DNA of 58,406 nucleotides from an uncultured beta proteobacterium (GTDB taxonomy: Bacteria; Pseudomonadota; Gammaproteobacteria; Burkholderiales; Burkholderiaceae_C). Each line of letters opens with the position of its first letter. Positions within the stretch are counted from its first letter, which is position 1. This document shows, one piece after another, positions 26,947 through 35,678 of this stretch. The stretch covers positions 1 to 58,406 of the forward strand of contig CAIRAW010000040.1 in NCBI GenBank assembly GCA_903876735.1, given 5' to 3'. The position numbers were made by a program, and so were the translations under genes. The notes beneath the pieces were generated by a model. The model had not been told where the DNA came from and made no database searches. It saw only the letters and a list, made by a program, of their open reading frames with translations.

Positions 26947-27963
26947 ATGTTGTCCACACTGATTTTTGTTTTCATTTTTTGCGTCGTCGCGGTGCTGGTT
27001 TACATGGGCCGTTACAGTGGTCGCGTGCGATTCGAGCAGACCCGGTTGATCGATGCGCCAGTGGCTGCGGTCTATGCGATGGTTGCCGATTTCCACCAAT
27101 GGCCGAAATGGAACCCCTGGCTGGCACCCGATTCAGGCGCTGAAGTGACCTTCTCTGACAAGGCCGATGGCAAGGGCACCCACTGTTCCTGGGAAAGTGC
27201 GACGATGGGAACCGGTTCGATTGAACAGGTGCGCCTGCAGGCGAGCGAGCGCATTGAGCAGTTCTTGCGCTTGCGTCACCCGTTCACGGTTTCTGGACGG
27301 AGCACCTGGTCCTTTGAAGATGAAGGCGGCAAGACCCGCGTTACCTGGGGTCTGCGTGGACGCGTCGCGTTTTCAATGCGCGCCTTTGCCAGCACCGTGA
27401 AGGGTTCACTGACGCTTGATTGCCGCTTTGCGCTGGACCAGATCGCCAGTCTGCTCGAGCCCGCGAATGCACCGCGCTATGAAATCGTCCACCTGGGCGT
27501 TCGCGAGGTCCCGGCCATCCGTTATGTCTTCCGCCATTACCAGGGGCCCATCAATGGTCTGCCGCAGGCGGTCCTCGACGTCACCGCCGAATTGCGCCAG
27601 CAATTGGCAACGCACGGTTTGTCTGCAGCGGGTGCACCGCTTGCCATCTACTTCAAGACCAACATCAAATTGAGAACCACCAGTTGCAACGTCGGCATGC
27701 CGGTGGCGACACCGGATGATTTCGACGCCCTTCCCGTGCGCGAACTGGCCGCACACCGCGCCTATGTGGTGCAGCTCAAGGGCAACCGGGCGGCGCTTGA
27801 AATCGCGTGGTTTTATGCCATGCAACGCATGGTGGCCGAGAAGATTGCGCCCGATCAGCGCCTCCCTCCGTTTGAAAGTTACCTTGAAGACAATGGTGAT
27901 GCGAGCGCAAACGAGCAGCTGACCGAACTGTATTTGCCCGTGAGGCCGGTAGCGGCAGGCTGA
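26947..27963 (+). CDS. Membrane-anchored SRPBCC domain fused to a GyrI-like effector-binding domain
   Basis: 338 residues. A single N-terminal membrane segment (residues ~2-20) is followed by an SRPBCC/polyketide-cyclase-like domain (residues ~30-165, beginning RLIDAPVAAVYAMVADFHQWPKWNPW read in parts). A C-terminal AraC effector-binding/GyrI-like domain follows (residues ~175-330, from YEIVHLGVREVPAIRY). Both halves bind small hydrophobic or cationic ligands in other proteins, but no enzyme motif is visible. The ATG at 26947 has GCAGGA very close to it, so initiation may be weak. The gene lies between two unrelated operons and has no clear partner. Confidence 0.7.
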   Translation: MLSTLIFVFIFCVVAVLVYMGRYSGRVRFEQTRLIDAPVAAVYAMVADFHQWPKWNPWLAPDSGAEVTFSDKADGKGTHCSWESATMGTGSIEQVRLQASERIEQFLRLRHPFTVSGRSTWSFEDEGGKTRVTWGLRGRVAFSMRAFASTVKGSLTLDCRFALDQIASLLEPANAPRYEIVHLGVREVPAIRYVFRHYQGPINGLPQAVLDVTAELRQQLATHGLSAAGAPLAIYFKTNIKLRTTSCNVGMPVATPDDFDALPVRELAAHRAYVVQLKGNRAALEIAWFYAMQRMVAEKIAPDQRLPPFESYLEDNGDASANEQLTELYLPVRPVAAG

Positions 27964-28003
27964 ATTAACGGCGGCTTTACGAAAGCCTCGGATAATTGCT
28001 GCC

Positions 28004-30307
28004 ATGTTTGCCAAACCAGGTCCCACACATCGCAAAGTCAATGCAAGGCCCGGCACGCTGCTGAGCCTGTTGCTTTTGACTACCCTTGGCGCTGCACAGG
28101 CCGAGGACAAGGCGCCGGAACCTGTAGCGCAGACAGAGCCAGTCGCGCCAGCCAAGGTGACGCCGGCACGCCGCAGCGCCGGCGAACTCAAACCAGTCAC
28201 CATCACCGGCGCAGCGGTCAACGAGACCGAAGACCGGCGCCAGTCGACGGCCAGCAAGATCATCGTCGGGCGTGACGAGATCGAGCGCTTCGGCGACAGC
28301 ACCATGGGCGAACTGCTCAAGCGTCTGCCCGGCGTCACGATGCCGGGTCGGCCGGGCCGTGGCGGCGCGCCGCGCATGCGCGGACTCGGTGGTGGCTACA
28401 CCCAGATCCTGATTGACGGCGAACCGGCGCCGCGCGGCTTCTCGCTCGATGAACTCTCACCCGAGCAGATCGAGCGCATCGAAATCCTGCGCGCACCCAC
28501 AGCCGAGACCGGTGCCCGCGCCATTGCCGGCACCATCAATATCGTCACGCGCGGCGGCTACAGCAAGAAGCTCAACGACCTTCGCGTCGGCGCCGGCTTC
28601 GAGAACGGCACTGCGCAGCCCGGCTTTTCCTGGACCCGCAACGACACGGTCGGTCCGTGGACCTACAACCTCTCGGTTTCAGCCCAGCACCACGAGCGCA
28701 AGAACGACAGCGTGAGCGAGACCACGGTTGAGAATCTCGACAGCGGCGAGCGCATCGACCAGACCGAACGCACCCTGTCCACCGGCAAGCACGACGGCAT
28801 GCAGGCCAACGCGCGGCTGCAGTGGCGCGGCGACGGCGGCGATGTGCTGGTGCTCACGCCCATGATCGTGCACTCCGAGGGCAGCAGCACCAGCAGTTCG
28901 ACCCTGCTGCAGACCGGCGGCATAACGCCATACGACAGCAGCACGGGATCAGGCAGCAGCCGCTTCACCAGCCTGCGCCTGGGCAGCCAGTGGACGCACC
29001 GGCTGCAGGACGGCGGCAACTGGCTGGTGCGCGCCAACCTGAGCCAGAACCAGTGGGACAACGCCGCACTGCGCCAGAACTTCGGCGGCGCCGGACCCTC
29101 GCAAGGCGTTTCCGACATCCAGTCGAATCAGAACGACCTCAACTTCAGCCTCAACGCCAAACTGACCAAGACCCTGGCCGAGGAACACAGCCTGGTCAGT
29201 GGCGCCGAGTTGCAGACCAACCGGCGCACCGAGACCGCCACCGTGCTGCAGGACGGTCAGTCACCTCTGACCGAATTCGATGGCAACCTGACTGCTTCAA
29301 CCCTGCGCGCCGCGCTCTTCGCGCAGGACGAATGGTCGATCACGCCCCGCTTCGCGGCCCACGCCGGCCTGCGCTGGGAAGGCATCGCCACATCGGGCAC
29401 GCCCTCGGCTGGCACACCCGATGTGTCCAATCGCAGCAGTGTGCTCACGCCCTTGCTGCACGCGGTCTGGAAACTCGATGACAAGTCGCAGGACCAGATC
29501 CGCGCCAGCCTGACGCGCAGCTACCGCTCGCCCAATCTGCAGGACCTGATTGCGCGCCCACGCATCAGCAGCATGTTCCCGGGGCGCGGCGCCAACGACG
29601 AGATGCACCCGGACCGCGCCGGCAATCCGACGCTGCTGCCGGAACTGGCCAGCGGCCTGGACATCGCCATGGAACGCTATCTGCCGGGCAGCGGCATGCT
29701 CAGCGCCAACCTGTTTTACCGCCGCATCAACAACCTGATGCGCAGCCAGTCTGTTCTGGAGACCGTCTCCTGGGCCGATGTACCGCGCTGGGTGGCGCGC
29801 ATGCAGAATATCGGCGACGCCATCACCCAGGGCATTGAACTCGAAGCCAAGTTCCGCGCCAGCGACCTCTGGCCTGATGCGCCACGCATCGACGTGCGCA
29901 GCAATGTCAGTCTGTTCAACTCGCGCGTGCAAGGCGTGAGCGGACCCGACAACCGCCTGTCGCAGCAGCCCGATGCCACGGCCAACCTGGGCGCCGACTA
30001 CCGGCTGCGCGACCTACCTTTCAGTTTTGGCGGCAACCTGAACTGGACCCCCGGCTACACCACGCGCCTGAGCGACGACCAGCGCGTCTGGCAGGGTGCC
30101 AAACTGGTGCTCGACGCCTTTGTCCTGTGGGCCATCAACCCGGGCAGCCAGTTGCGCATCTCCCTGAGCAACCTGACGGCGCGCGACTACGTTTCCAGCA
30201 ACACACTCGATTCGATCAACAGCGCCGGTCAGGCCGTGCGCGAAAGCGCGACCAGCACAGCGCCGTCCTGGCCTTCGCTGCAGGTTCGGCTCGAACTCAA
30301 ACTCTGA
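28004..30307 (+). CDS. TonB-dependent outer-membrane receptor
   Basis: 767 residues. A signal peptide (cleavage near AAQAED, about residue 34) is followed by a Pro/Ala-rich linker, the plug domain (residues ~75-180, with TMGELLKRLPGV and GGGYTQILIDGEP) and a long beta-barrel to the C-terminus (LQVRLELKL). Such receptors import iron chelates, cobalamin, sugars or other large ligands using TonB energy. The plug begins VTITGAAVNETEDRR, resembling a TonB-box region. No Fur box was recognised upstream. A ROK kinase gene follows after 15 bp, which would fit a carbohydrate ligand, but this is weak. Confidence 0.88.
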   Translation: MFAKPGPTHRKVNARPGTLLSLLLLTTLGAAQAEDKAPEPVAQTEPVAPAKVTPARRSAGELKPVTITGAAVNETEDRRQSTASKIIVGRDEIERFGDSTMGELLKRLPGVTMPGRPGRGGAPRMRGLGGGYTQILIDGEPAPRGFSLDELSPEQIERIEILRAPTAETGARAIAGTINIVTRGGYSKKLNDLRVGAGFENGTAQPGFSWTRNDTVGPWTYNLSVSAQHHERKNDSVSETTVENLDSGERIDQTERTLSTGKHDGMQANARLQWRGDGGDVLVLTPMIVHSEGSSTSSSTLLQTGGITPYDSSTGSGSSRFTSLRLGSQWTHRLQDGGNWLVRANLSQNQWDNAALRQNFGGAGPSQGVSDIQSNQNDLNFSLNAKLTKTLAEEHSLVSGAELQTNRRTETATVLQDGQSPLTEFDGNLTASTLRAALFAQDEWSITPRFAAHAGLRWEGIATSGTPSAGTPDVSNRSSVLTPLLHAVWKLDDKSQDQIRASLTRSYRSPNLQDLIARPRISSMFPGRGANDEMHPDRAGNPTLLPELASGLDIAMERYLPGSGMLSANLFYRRINNLMRSQSVLETVSWADVPRWVARMQNIGDAITQGIELEAKFRASDLWPDAPRIDVRSNVSLFNSRVQGVSGPDNRLSQQPDATANLGADYRLRDLPFSFGGNLNWTPGYTTRLSDDQRVWQGAKLVLDAFVLWAINPGSQLRISLSNLTARDYVSSNTLDSINSAGQAVRESATSTAPSWPSLQVRLELKL

Positions 30308-30322
30308 GGCGAGCGCTTCAAC

Positions 30323-31315
30323 ATGAACAGCAACGCCCTGCCCGCCGGTTTTCATCTGCGCGACGATGCCGCGCCTGTGGCCTGTGTCGACATCGGCGGG
30401 ACCAAGGTGGCCGTCAGTCTGATCAATGCGCGCGGCGTGCTGGACCGCCTGGTCGAGCCAACCGCCAAAGAGGGTGCGCCTGACACCCTGGCGCAGCAAA
30501 TCATCCGCCTGATCGAGCAAAACTGCCAGGGCGCCGGCGTCAAGACCGAGGCACTGTCGGCCGTCGGGGTCTCGTCCTGCGGTCCCTTCCTCATGCGCGC
30601 GGGTTGCGTTGAGTTAGCCGCACCCAACATCTGCGGCGGCATGGCCGGACCGGCGCGCGGCCTGCCCAACGACTGGACGGCGGCCGTGCTGGAAGCACCA
30701 CTGCGCCAGCGCTGGCCCCATGTGCGGGTCGAGAACGACGCCATCGCGGCGCTCGTGGCCGAGCGCCGCTGGGGTGCTTTACAGGAAGGCGGGCAAGCGC
30801 TGGCCAACTGCGCCTATGTGACCTGGAGCACCGGCATCGGCGTTGGCCTGTGCGTGGACGGCCACATCCTGCACGGAAAAAACGGCAACGCCGGCCATGC
30901 CGGTCATCTGTTTGTCAGCGACAACGACGACGCGCTATGCGGCTGCGGCAACGTCGGCGATGTCGAGGCGCTGGTCGCTGGCAACGCCATCGCGCGTCGC
31001 TTTGCGCACCTGGGCTACGCCGACGCGGCCGCCCTCTTTGCCGCCGCGGCCGCTGGCGATGCACGCGCTGACGCGCTGATCGATGAACTCTGCCGCATCA
31101 TGGGCCGCGCCCTGTACAACCTGATCGTGACGCTCGACCTGCAGCGCATCAGCATCGGCGGCAGCGTCTTCTGGCATCACCGCGAACGCCTGTTGCCCAG
31201 GCTGCGCGCCCAGGTTCGGGGCAAGCTCGCGGCCCTGACCGACGGCAGCGAAATCGTGAGCGCCGGCCTGGGTCAGCGCGTTGGCGACTTCGCTGCGCTC
31301 GCTTTGGTAGCCTAA
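30323..31315 (+). CDS. ROK family sugar kinase (glucokinase-like)
   Basis: 330 residues. The ATP phosphate loop is CVDIGGTKVAVSLIN, and the catalytic/zinc region is GNAGHAGHLF followed by CGCGNVGDVEALV, the ROK zinc signature with His and cysteines. Family members phosphorylate glucose, N-acetylmannosamine, N-acetylglucosamine or fructose; substrate choice cannot be read here. The ATG at 30323 lies 15 bp after the receptor stop, so the two are likely co-transcribed. The 3' end overlaps the convergent nicotinamidase gene by a few bases. Confidence 0.85.
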   Translation: MNSNALPAGFHLRDDAAPVACVDIGGTKVAVSLINARGVLDRLVEPTAKEGAPDTLAQQIIRLIEQNCQGAGVKTEALSAVGVSSCGPFLMRAGCVELAAPNICGGMAGPARGLPNDWTAAVLEAPLRQRWPHVRVENDAIAALVAERRWGALQEGGQALANCAYVTWSTGIGVGLCVDGHILHGKNGNAGHAGHLFVSDNDDALCGCGNVGDVEALVAGNAIARRFAHLGYADAAALFAAAAAGDARADALIDELCRIMGRALYNLIVTLDLQRISIGGSVFWHHRERLLPRLRAQVRGKLAALTDGSEIVSAGLGQRVGDFAALALVA

Positions 31316-32046
31316 GCCAGTTCGAAATCGCTCGACTGGATGCGCTTGACGCCCTTGGCCGTCATCTGTTTCCAGGCCGCCGCCAGTGAACCATTGAGGT
31401 CGATGCCGCGCGTGGCGTCCTCGATCACATAGACCTCAAAGCCCAGCTTGCGCGCATCCATTGCGGTCCAGGCGACGCAGAAGTCAGTCGCCAGGCCGGT
31501 CACAAACACAGTCTTGATGCCACGCTGCTTGAGGTAACCGGCCAGCCCGGTTGCGGTCTTGTGGTCAGCTTCCTGGAACGCGGAGTAGCTGTCCACCGCC
31601 TTGTGGTAGCCCTTGCGCACGATGATCTGGGCGGTTGGCAGCTTGAGGTCCTTGTGCAGGGCCGCGTCGTCCGTGCCCTGCACGCAGTGATCGGGCCACA
31701 GCACCTGCGTGCCATAGGAGAGCTTGGTGGTCTCGAACACCTTCTTGCCCGGGTAGCTGGTGGCAAAAGAGGCGTGACCCTGGGTATGCCAGTCCTGCGT
31801 AACGACGATGTTCTCGAAGGCGCCCGCCAGCTTGTTGATGATGGGCACCACCTCGGCGCCCTTGCTGACCGGCAGGGTGCCGCCGTCGACAAAGCAGTTC
31901 TGCACATCGACCACGATGAGTGCAGCGTTGGACGTCGGCTTGATCTTTGCGGCGGCCAGCACGCTGCCGGCCAGGCCCAGACTGAGGCTGCCCATGAGGC
32001 CTGCGGTCGCCGATTTCAAAAGGGTTCTACGTTTCGAACTGTGCAT
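31312..32046 (-). CDS. pncA: Nicotinamidase (isochorismatase-like hydrolase) with Tat export signal
   Basis: 244 residues. It hydrolyses nicotinamide to nicotinate and ammonia. PncA hallmarks are all present: catalytic Asp47 in VVDVQNCF, metal ligands Asp85, His87 and His91 in TQDWHTQGH, WPDHCVQGT, catalytic Lys145 in RKGYHKAVDSYS, and nucleophile Cys190 in VTGLATDFCVAW. The N-terminus SKRRTLLKSATAG plus a hydrophobic stretch to about residue 33 looks like a twin-arginine signal. The enzyme would therefore work in the periplasm, unlike ordinary cytoplasmic PncA used for NAD salvage. It is the last gene behind livF (47-bp gap), as expected if it feeds nicotinate to the importer of this cluster. 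Confidence 0.85.
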   Translation of the reverse strand: MHSSKRRTLLKSATAGLMGSLSLGLAGSVLAAAKIKPTSNAALIVVDVQNCFVDGGTLPVSKGAEVVPIINKLAGAFENIVVTQDWHTQGHASFATSYPGKKVFETTKLSYGTQVLWPDHCVQGTDDAALHKDLKLPTAQIIVRKGYHKAVDSYSAFQEADHKTATGLAGYLKQRGIKTVFVTGLATDFCVAWTAMDARKLGFEVYVIEDATRGIDLNGSLAAAWKQMTAKGVKRIQSSDFELA

Positions 32047-32093
32047 GGTGATGCTCCTTGGTGAGGTGGGGGAAAACGTTATGAATGAGACTC

Positions 32094-32834
32094 TCAGACG
32101 CTCAGATAGGCGCGTCGCACCTCGTCGTTGCCTGCGAGTTCCTTCATGGTCGCCTGGTAACGAATCTGCCCCTTCTCAAGCACATAGGCCCGATCGGAGA
32201 CCAATTCGGCAAAATGCATATTCTGTTCAGACAGCAGAATACTCACGCCTTGCGCCTTGAGCGCCAGGATCATGTGGACCATCTGCTCCACAATCACCGG
32301 TGCCACGCCCTCGGAGGGCTCATCGAGTAAAACCAGATAGGGGTTGCCCATCAGCGTGCGCGCAACCGTCAGCATCTGCTGCTCGCCGCCGCTCATGGCA
32401 CCGCCCATGCGCTTGGGCATTTCACCCAGGTTCGGAAACAACGTGAACAGGCGCTCGAAGGTCCACAGCGGCGCGGCGCTGCCGTCGGCCCACTGGCGCG
32501 CCGGTTGCTGTCCCACCACCAGGTTTTCCATCACAGTCAGGTCGGTGAAGATGCGCCGGTCTTCCGGCACATAACCCAGGCCCAGGCGCGCCGCCTGATG
32601 CGGCTCGCTGCGTGAAATGTCCTGACCCATGAAGTTCACCGTGCCGCGCCGTTTGGCCAGCATGCCGATCAAGGCCTTGAGCGTGGTTGACTTGCCTGCA
32701 CCATTGCGCCCCATCAAGGCCACAACTTCGCCGCGCCCAACGGTGAGTTCGACGTCGTAGAGGATTTGCGCCGCGCCATACCAGGCGCAAAGACCCTGGG
32801 CTGCCAGCAGTATTTCAGCGCTTGCGGCCATCAT
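32094..32834 (-). CDS. livF: ABC transporter ATPase, LivF type
   Basis: 246 residues. Walker A GRNGAGKST, signature MSGGEQQM and Walker B VLLDEPSEG are present; the short length and the start LCAWYGAAQIL are typical of LivF. It works with LivG on the LivHM permease. The ATG at 32834 overlaps the end of livG by 4 bp. The transporter belongs to the branched-chain amino acid/aromatic acid class, whose members often import aromatic or heterocyclic acids. Confidence 0.92.
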   Translation of the reverse strand: MMAASAEILLAAQGLCAWYGAAQILYDVELTVGRGEVVALMGRNGAGKSTTLKALIGMLAKRRGTVNFMGQDISRSEPHQAARLGLGYVPEDRRIFTDLTVMENLVVGQQPARQWADGSAAPLWTFERLFTLFPNLGEMPKRMGGAMSGGEQQMLTVARTLMGNPYLVLLDEPSEGVAPVIVEQMVHMILALKAQGVSILLSEQNMHFAELVSDRAYVLEKGQIRYQATMKELAGNDEVRRAYLSV

Positions 32835-33643
32835 GCTTTCTCCCCGGCCACTTCGGCGCTGAGTTTCTCAAAGGTCTTGCCGCTGCCGAAATAGACCTCC
32901 TGCACCTTGGGGTGGTCGCGGATTTCGAGCGGCGCGCCCTCGGCAATCAGGCGCCCGCGCGCCAGCACGATCATGCGGTCGGCGTAGGCAAACACGACGT
33001 CCATGCTGTGTTCGGTGAACAGCACCGCCATGTTGCGGTCAATCACCAGTTGCTTGGTCAGCGCCATGAGTTCGTTGCGCTCCTTGGGCGCCATGCCCGC
33101 GGTGGGCTCGTCCATCAGCAGCAGTTTGGGGTCATTGGCCAAGGCGATGGCGAGCTCCACGCGTTTGACATCGCCGTAGGCCAGCACATTGCAGGGGCGT
33201 TCGGCCTGTGATTTCATGCCGACCTGCTCGAGCACGGTCAGGGCGTCATCGCGCCGGTAGTCGGTGGCGCGACGCCACATCGAGAACAGCTTGCCGTCCT
33301 GCGACAGCAGCGCCATCTGCACGTTCTCCACCACGGTCAGCGAGGCAAAGGTCTCGGCAATCTGGAAGGTGCGGCCAACGCCGCGGCGCCAGATCTCGCG
33401 CGGCTTGCGCCCCACCAGTTCCTGCCCGTTGAGCTGGATGGACCCGGCGTCGGCACGCAACTGGCCGTTGACCATGTTGAAGGTGGTCGACTTGCCGGCA
33501 CCATTGGGACCGATCAGCGCCAGCAACTCGCCGGCGGCCAGATCAAAATGAATGCCGTCAACGGCGCGCACACCGCCAAACGATTTGCCAAGACCGGCAA
33601 CGTGCAGCAGCGGCACGGCAGAGGTCGATGCGGGGGCGCTCAT
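32831..33643 (-). CDS. livG: ABC transporter ATPase, LivG type
   Basis: 270 residues. Walker A GPNGAGKST, Walker B LLLMDEPTAGM and the C-terminal LivG extension (IRDHPKVQEVYFG) are visible. The signature region is unusual: NVLAYGDVKRVELA replaces the common LSYGxQR, which is frequent in LivG-like proteins of aromatic-acid importers. It overlaps the permease stop by 4 bp. Confidence 0.92.
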   Translation of the reverse strand: MSAPASTSAVPLLHVAGLGKSFGGVRAVDGIHFDLAAGELLALIGPNGAGKSTTFNMVNGQLRADAGSIQLNGQELVGRKPREIWRRGVGRTFQIAETFASLTVVENVQMALLSQDGKLFSMWRRATDYRRDDALTVLEQVGMKSQAERPCNVLAYGDVKRVELAIALANDPKLLLMDEPTAGMAPKERNELMALTKQLVIDRNMAVLFTEHSMDVVFAYADRMIVLARGRLIAEGAPLEIRDHPKVQEVYFGSGKTFEKLSAEVAGEKA

Positions 33644-35538
33644 ACGCTGGCCTCCTGCTTGTCACGGCGACGGTCGGTTAGCTGCTTGACGAAACCGGCA
33701 ATGCCCTGCGGGAACAGCAACACCAGAATGATGATGATGGCGCCCAGCATGGCGCGCCAGTAATCGGTGTTGCGCGCGACCGTGTCGTGCAGCCAGGTAA
33801 AGGTCACCGCCCCAACCACCGGACCGGCCAGCGTCTGGATACCGCCGAGCAGGACCATGACCAGGCCATCAACCGACTTGCCAACCGACAGGGTCTCGGG
33901 CGAGATGCTGCCTTTGGAGAAGGCGTAGAGCGCACCGGCCAAGCCGGCGAAACTGCCGGCAATCGTGAAAGCAATCCACTGCATGCGCTTGACGTCGATG
34001 CCGATGGCATCGGCGCGCAGCACGGAATCGCGCCCGGCGCGCAAGGCGTAACCAAAAGGCGAGAACAGGATGCGGCGCAGAATCAGAACGCCGGCTGCGA
34101 CCAGGAACAGGGTGAGGTAGTAGTAGTTCTGCTTGTCGGAGAGCCACTGGGCCGGCCAGACGCCGGTCAAACCGTTGCTGCCCCCAGTGAAGCTGTCCCA
34201 CTGGTAGGTGATGGCCCAGGTGATCTGGGCAAAGGCCAGCGTCAGCATGGCCAGGTAGGTGCCCGACAGGCGCACGGCAAACCAGCCAAAGACCAGCGCG
34301 CCCAGTGCTGCCACAAAGGGCGCGAGCAGCAGGGACACCTCCATCGGCATGCCGGTGCTGCGCACCAGCAAGGCAGCGCCATAGGCGCCCAGGCCGAAGT
34401 AGGCGGCGTGGCCGAATGAATGCATGCCGGCCGGGCCCATGATGAAGTTCAGGCTGGCCGCAAACAGGGCGGCCACCAGCAGGTCGATCATCAACACGAC
34501 GGTATAGGGCGAACCCGCGGTGGCGATCGGCAGCGCGACCAGGGCCAGCCCGAGCAAGGCGGCCGCGATCAGGTAAGTCTTGCTGGCGCGGCGCAGCGGC
34601 TCTTCCGGGATGCCGACGTAGCGACTCGGCGCCTGCGGCCGGCCCATCAGGCCCCAGGGGCGGGCCACCAACACCGTGGCCATGACCAGAAATTCAACGA
34701 CCAGCGTGAGCTTGGAAAACGACAGGCTGATACCGGCAATCTGGACCACGCCGAGCCAGATGCAAACGGCCTTGATTTCCGCAATCAGAAGGGCCGCCGC
34801 ATAGGCCCCGGGGATCGAACCCATGCCACCCACCACCACCACGACGAAGGCCGCGCCAATGGTGTTGAGGTCCATCTCCATGCTCGCGGGTTCACGCGGC
34901 AACTGCAGGGCGCCGCCGAGACCGGCGAGCAAGGCGCCAAGCGCAAACACGGCGGTGAACAGCCAGGCCTGATTGACCCCGAGGGCGCTGACCATTTCGC
35001 GGTCCTGCGTCGCAGCGCGCACCAGCGTGCCCCAGCGTGTGCGCGTCAGCAGCAACCAGAGCAGGCCCAGCACGACCGGGCCAACCACGATCAAAAACAG
35101 GTCATAGGAAGGATAGGAGCGCCCCAGAATTTGCACCGCACCCGACAGCCCCGGCGCCCTGGGCCCGAGCAACTCGTCGGGCCCCCAGAACCAGAGCACG
35201 CCGTCCTTGATCACCAGCACCAGCGCGAAAGTGGCCAGCAGCTGAAACAGTTCGGGTGCTTTGTAGATGCGCCGCAGCAGCAGCACCTCAATCAGGGCAC
35301 CGAGTGCACCGACGACGACTGCCGCCAGCAGCAGCGCCGGCCAGAAGCCCAGGCCCGTGCCCAGATGCTTCACCAGGGTATAGGCGATGTAGATGCCGAC
35401 CATGAAGAAGGAACCGTGCGCAAAGTTCACGATGCGTGTCACACCAAAGATGAGCGAGAGACCGGCCGCCACCAAAAACAGCGACGAAGCACCCGCCAGC
35501 CCATTGAGCAACTGGGCCAAAAAACCTGAAAAATTCAT
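33640..35538 (-). CDS. ABC transporter permease, LivH-LivM fusion
   Basis: 632 residues combining both membrane subunits. The LivH half (residues ~1-300) shows VTRIVNFAHGSFFMVG and the LivM half (residues ~320-620) shows MGPAGMHSFGHAAYFGLGAYG. Normally these are two proteins of ~300 residues each. The fusion forces a 1:1 heterodimer-like pore. It is separated from its binding-protein gene by a 140-bp spacer holding a REP-like repeat, which may lower permease expression relative to the binding protein. Confidence 0.92.
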   Translation of the reverse strand: MNFSGFLAQLLNGLAGASSLFLVAAGLSLIFGVTRIVNFAHGSFFMVGIYIAYTLVKHLGTGLGFWPALLLAAVVVGALGALIEVLLLRRIYKAPELFQLLATFALVLVIKDGVLWFWGPDELLGPRAPGLSGAVQILGRSYPSYDLFLIVVGPVVLGLLWLLLTRTRWGTLVRAATQDREMVSALGVNQAWLFTAVFALGALLAGLGGALQLPREPASMEMDLNTIGAAFVVVVVGGMGSIPGAYAAALLIAEIKAVCIWLGVVQIAGISLSFSKLTLVVEFLVMATVLVARPWGLMGRPQAPSRYVGIPEEPLRRASKTYLIAAALLGLALVALPIATAGSPYTVVLMIDLLVAALFAASLNFIMGPAGMHSFGHAAYFGLGAYGAALLVRSTGMPMEVSLLLAPFVAALGALVFGWFAVRLSGTYLAMLTLAFAQITWAITYQWDSFTGGSNGLTGVWPAQWLSDKQNYYYLTLFLVAAGVLILRRILFSPFGYALRAGRDSVLRADAIGIDVKRMQWIAFTIAGSFAGLAGALYAFSKGSISPETLSVGKSVDGLVMVLLGGIQTLAGPVVGAVTFTWLHDTVARNTDYWRAMLGAIIIILVLLFPQGIAGFVKQLTDRRRDKQEASV

Positions 35539-35578
35539 TTCACCCCTTCAAAACCATGGGCCTGCGCTGATTCACCCC

Positions 35579-35654
35579 GTCATTGCGAGGCCGAAGGCCG
35601 TGGCAATCCATACATTCAGAAGACATGGATCGCCACGCTGCGCTCGTGATGACG
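35579..35654. repeat. REP-like stem-loop between binding-protein and permease genes
   Basis: CGTCATTGCGAGG...TGGCAATCCAT and ATGGATCGCCACG...CGTGATGACG form the two arms of a long imperfect inverted repeat, with GGCCGAAGGCC as an inner hairpin. This type of dispersed repeat is widespread in Proteobacteria. Its place inside the operon suggests partial termination or mRNA protection. Confidence 0.7.
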
Positions 35655-35678
35655 CAATAGATACTGTTGGCCTGCTCT

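Noticed and set aside
25228..27099. 623-codon open frame on the minus strand across dctQ and dctM
   Set aside because: Extremely His/Asp/Arg-rich low-complexity translation, antisense to clear membrane proteins; a GC-skew shadow.
34420..35529. Plus-strand open frame opposite the LivHM fusion
   Set aside because: Composition is that of an antisense shadow and no family is recognisable.
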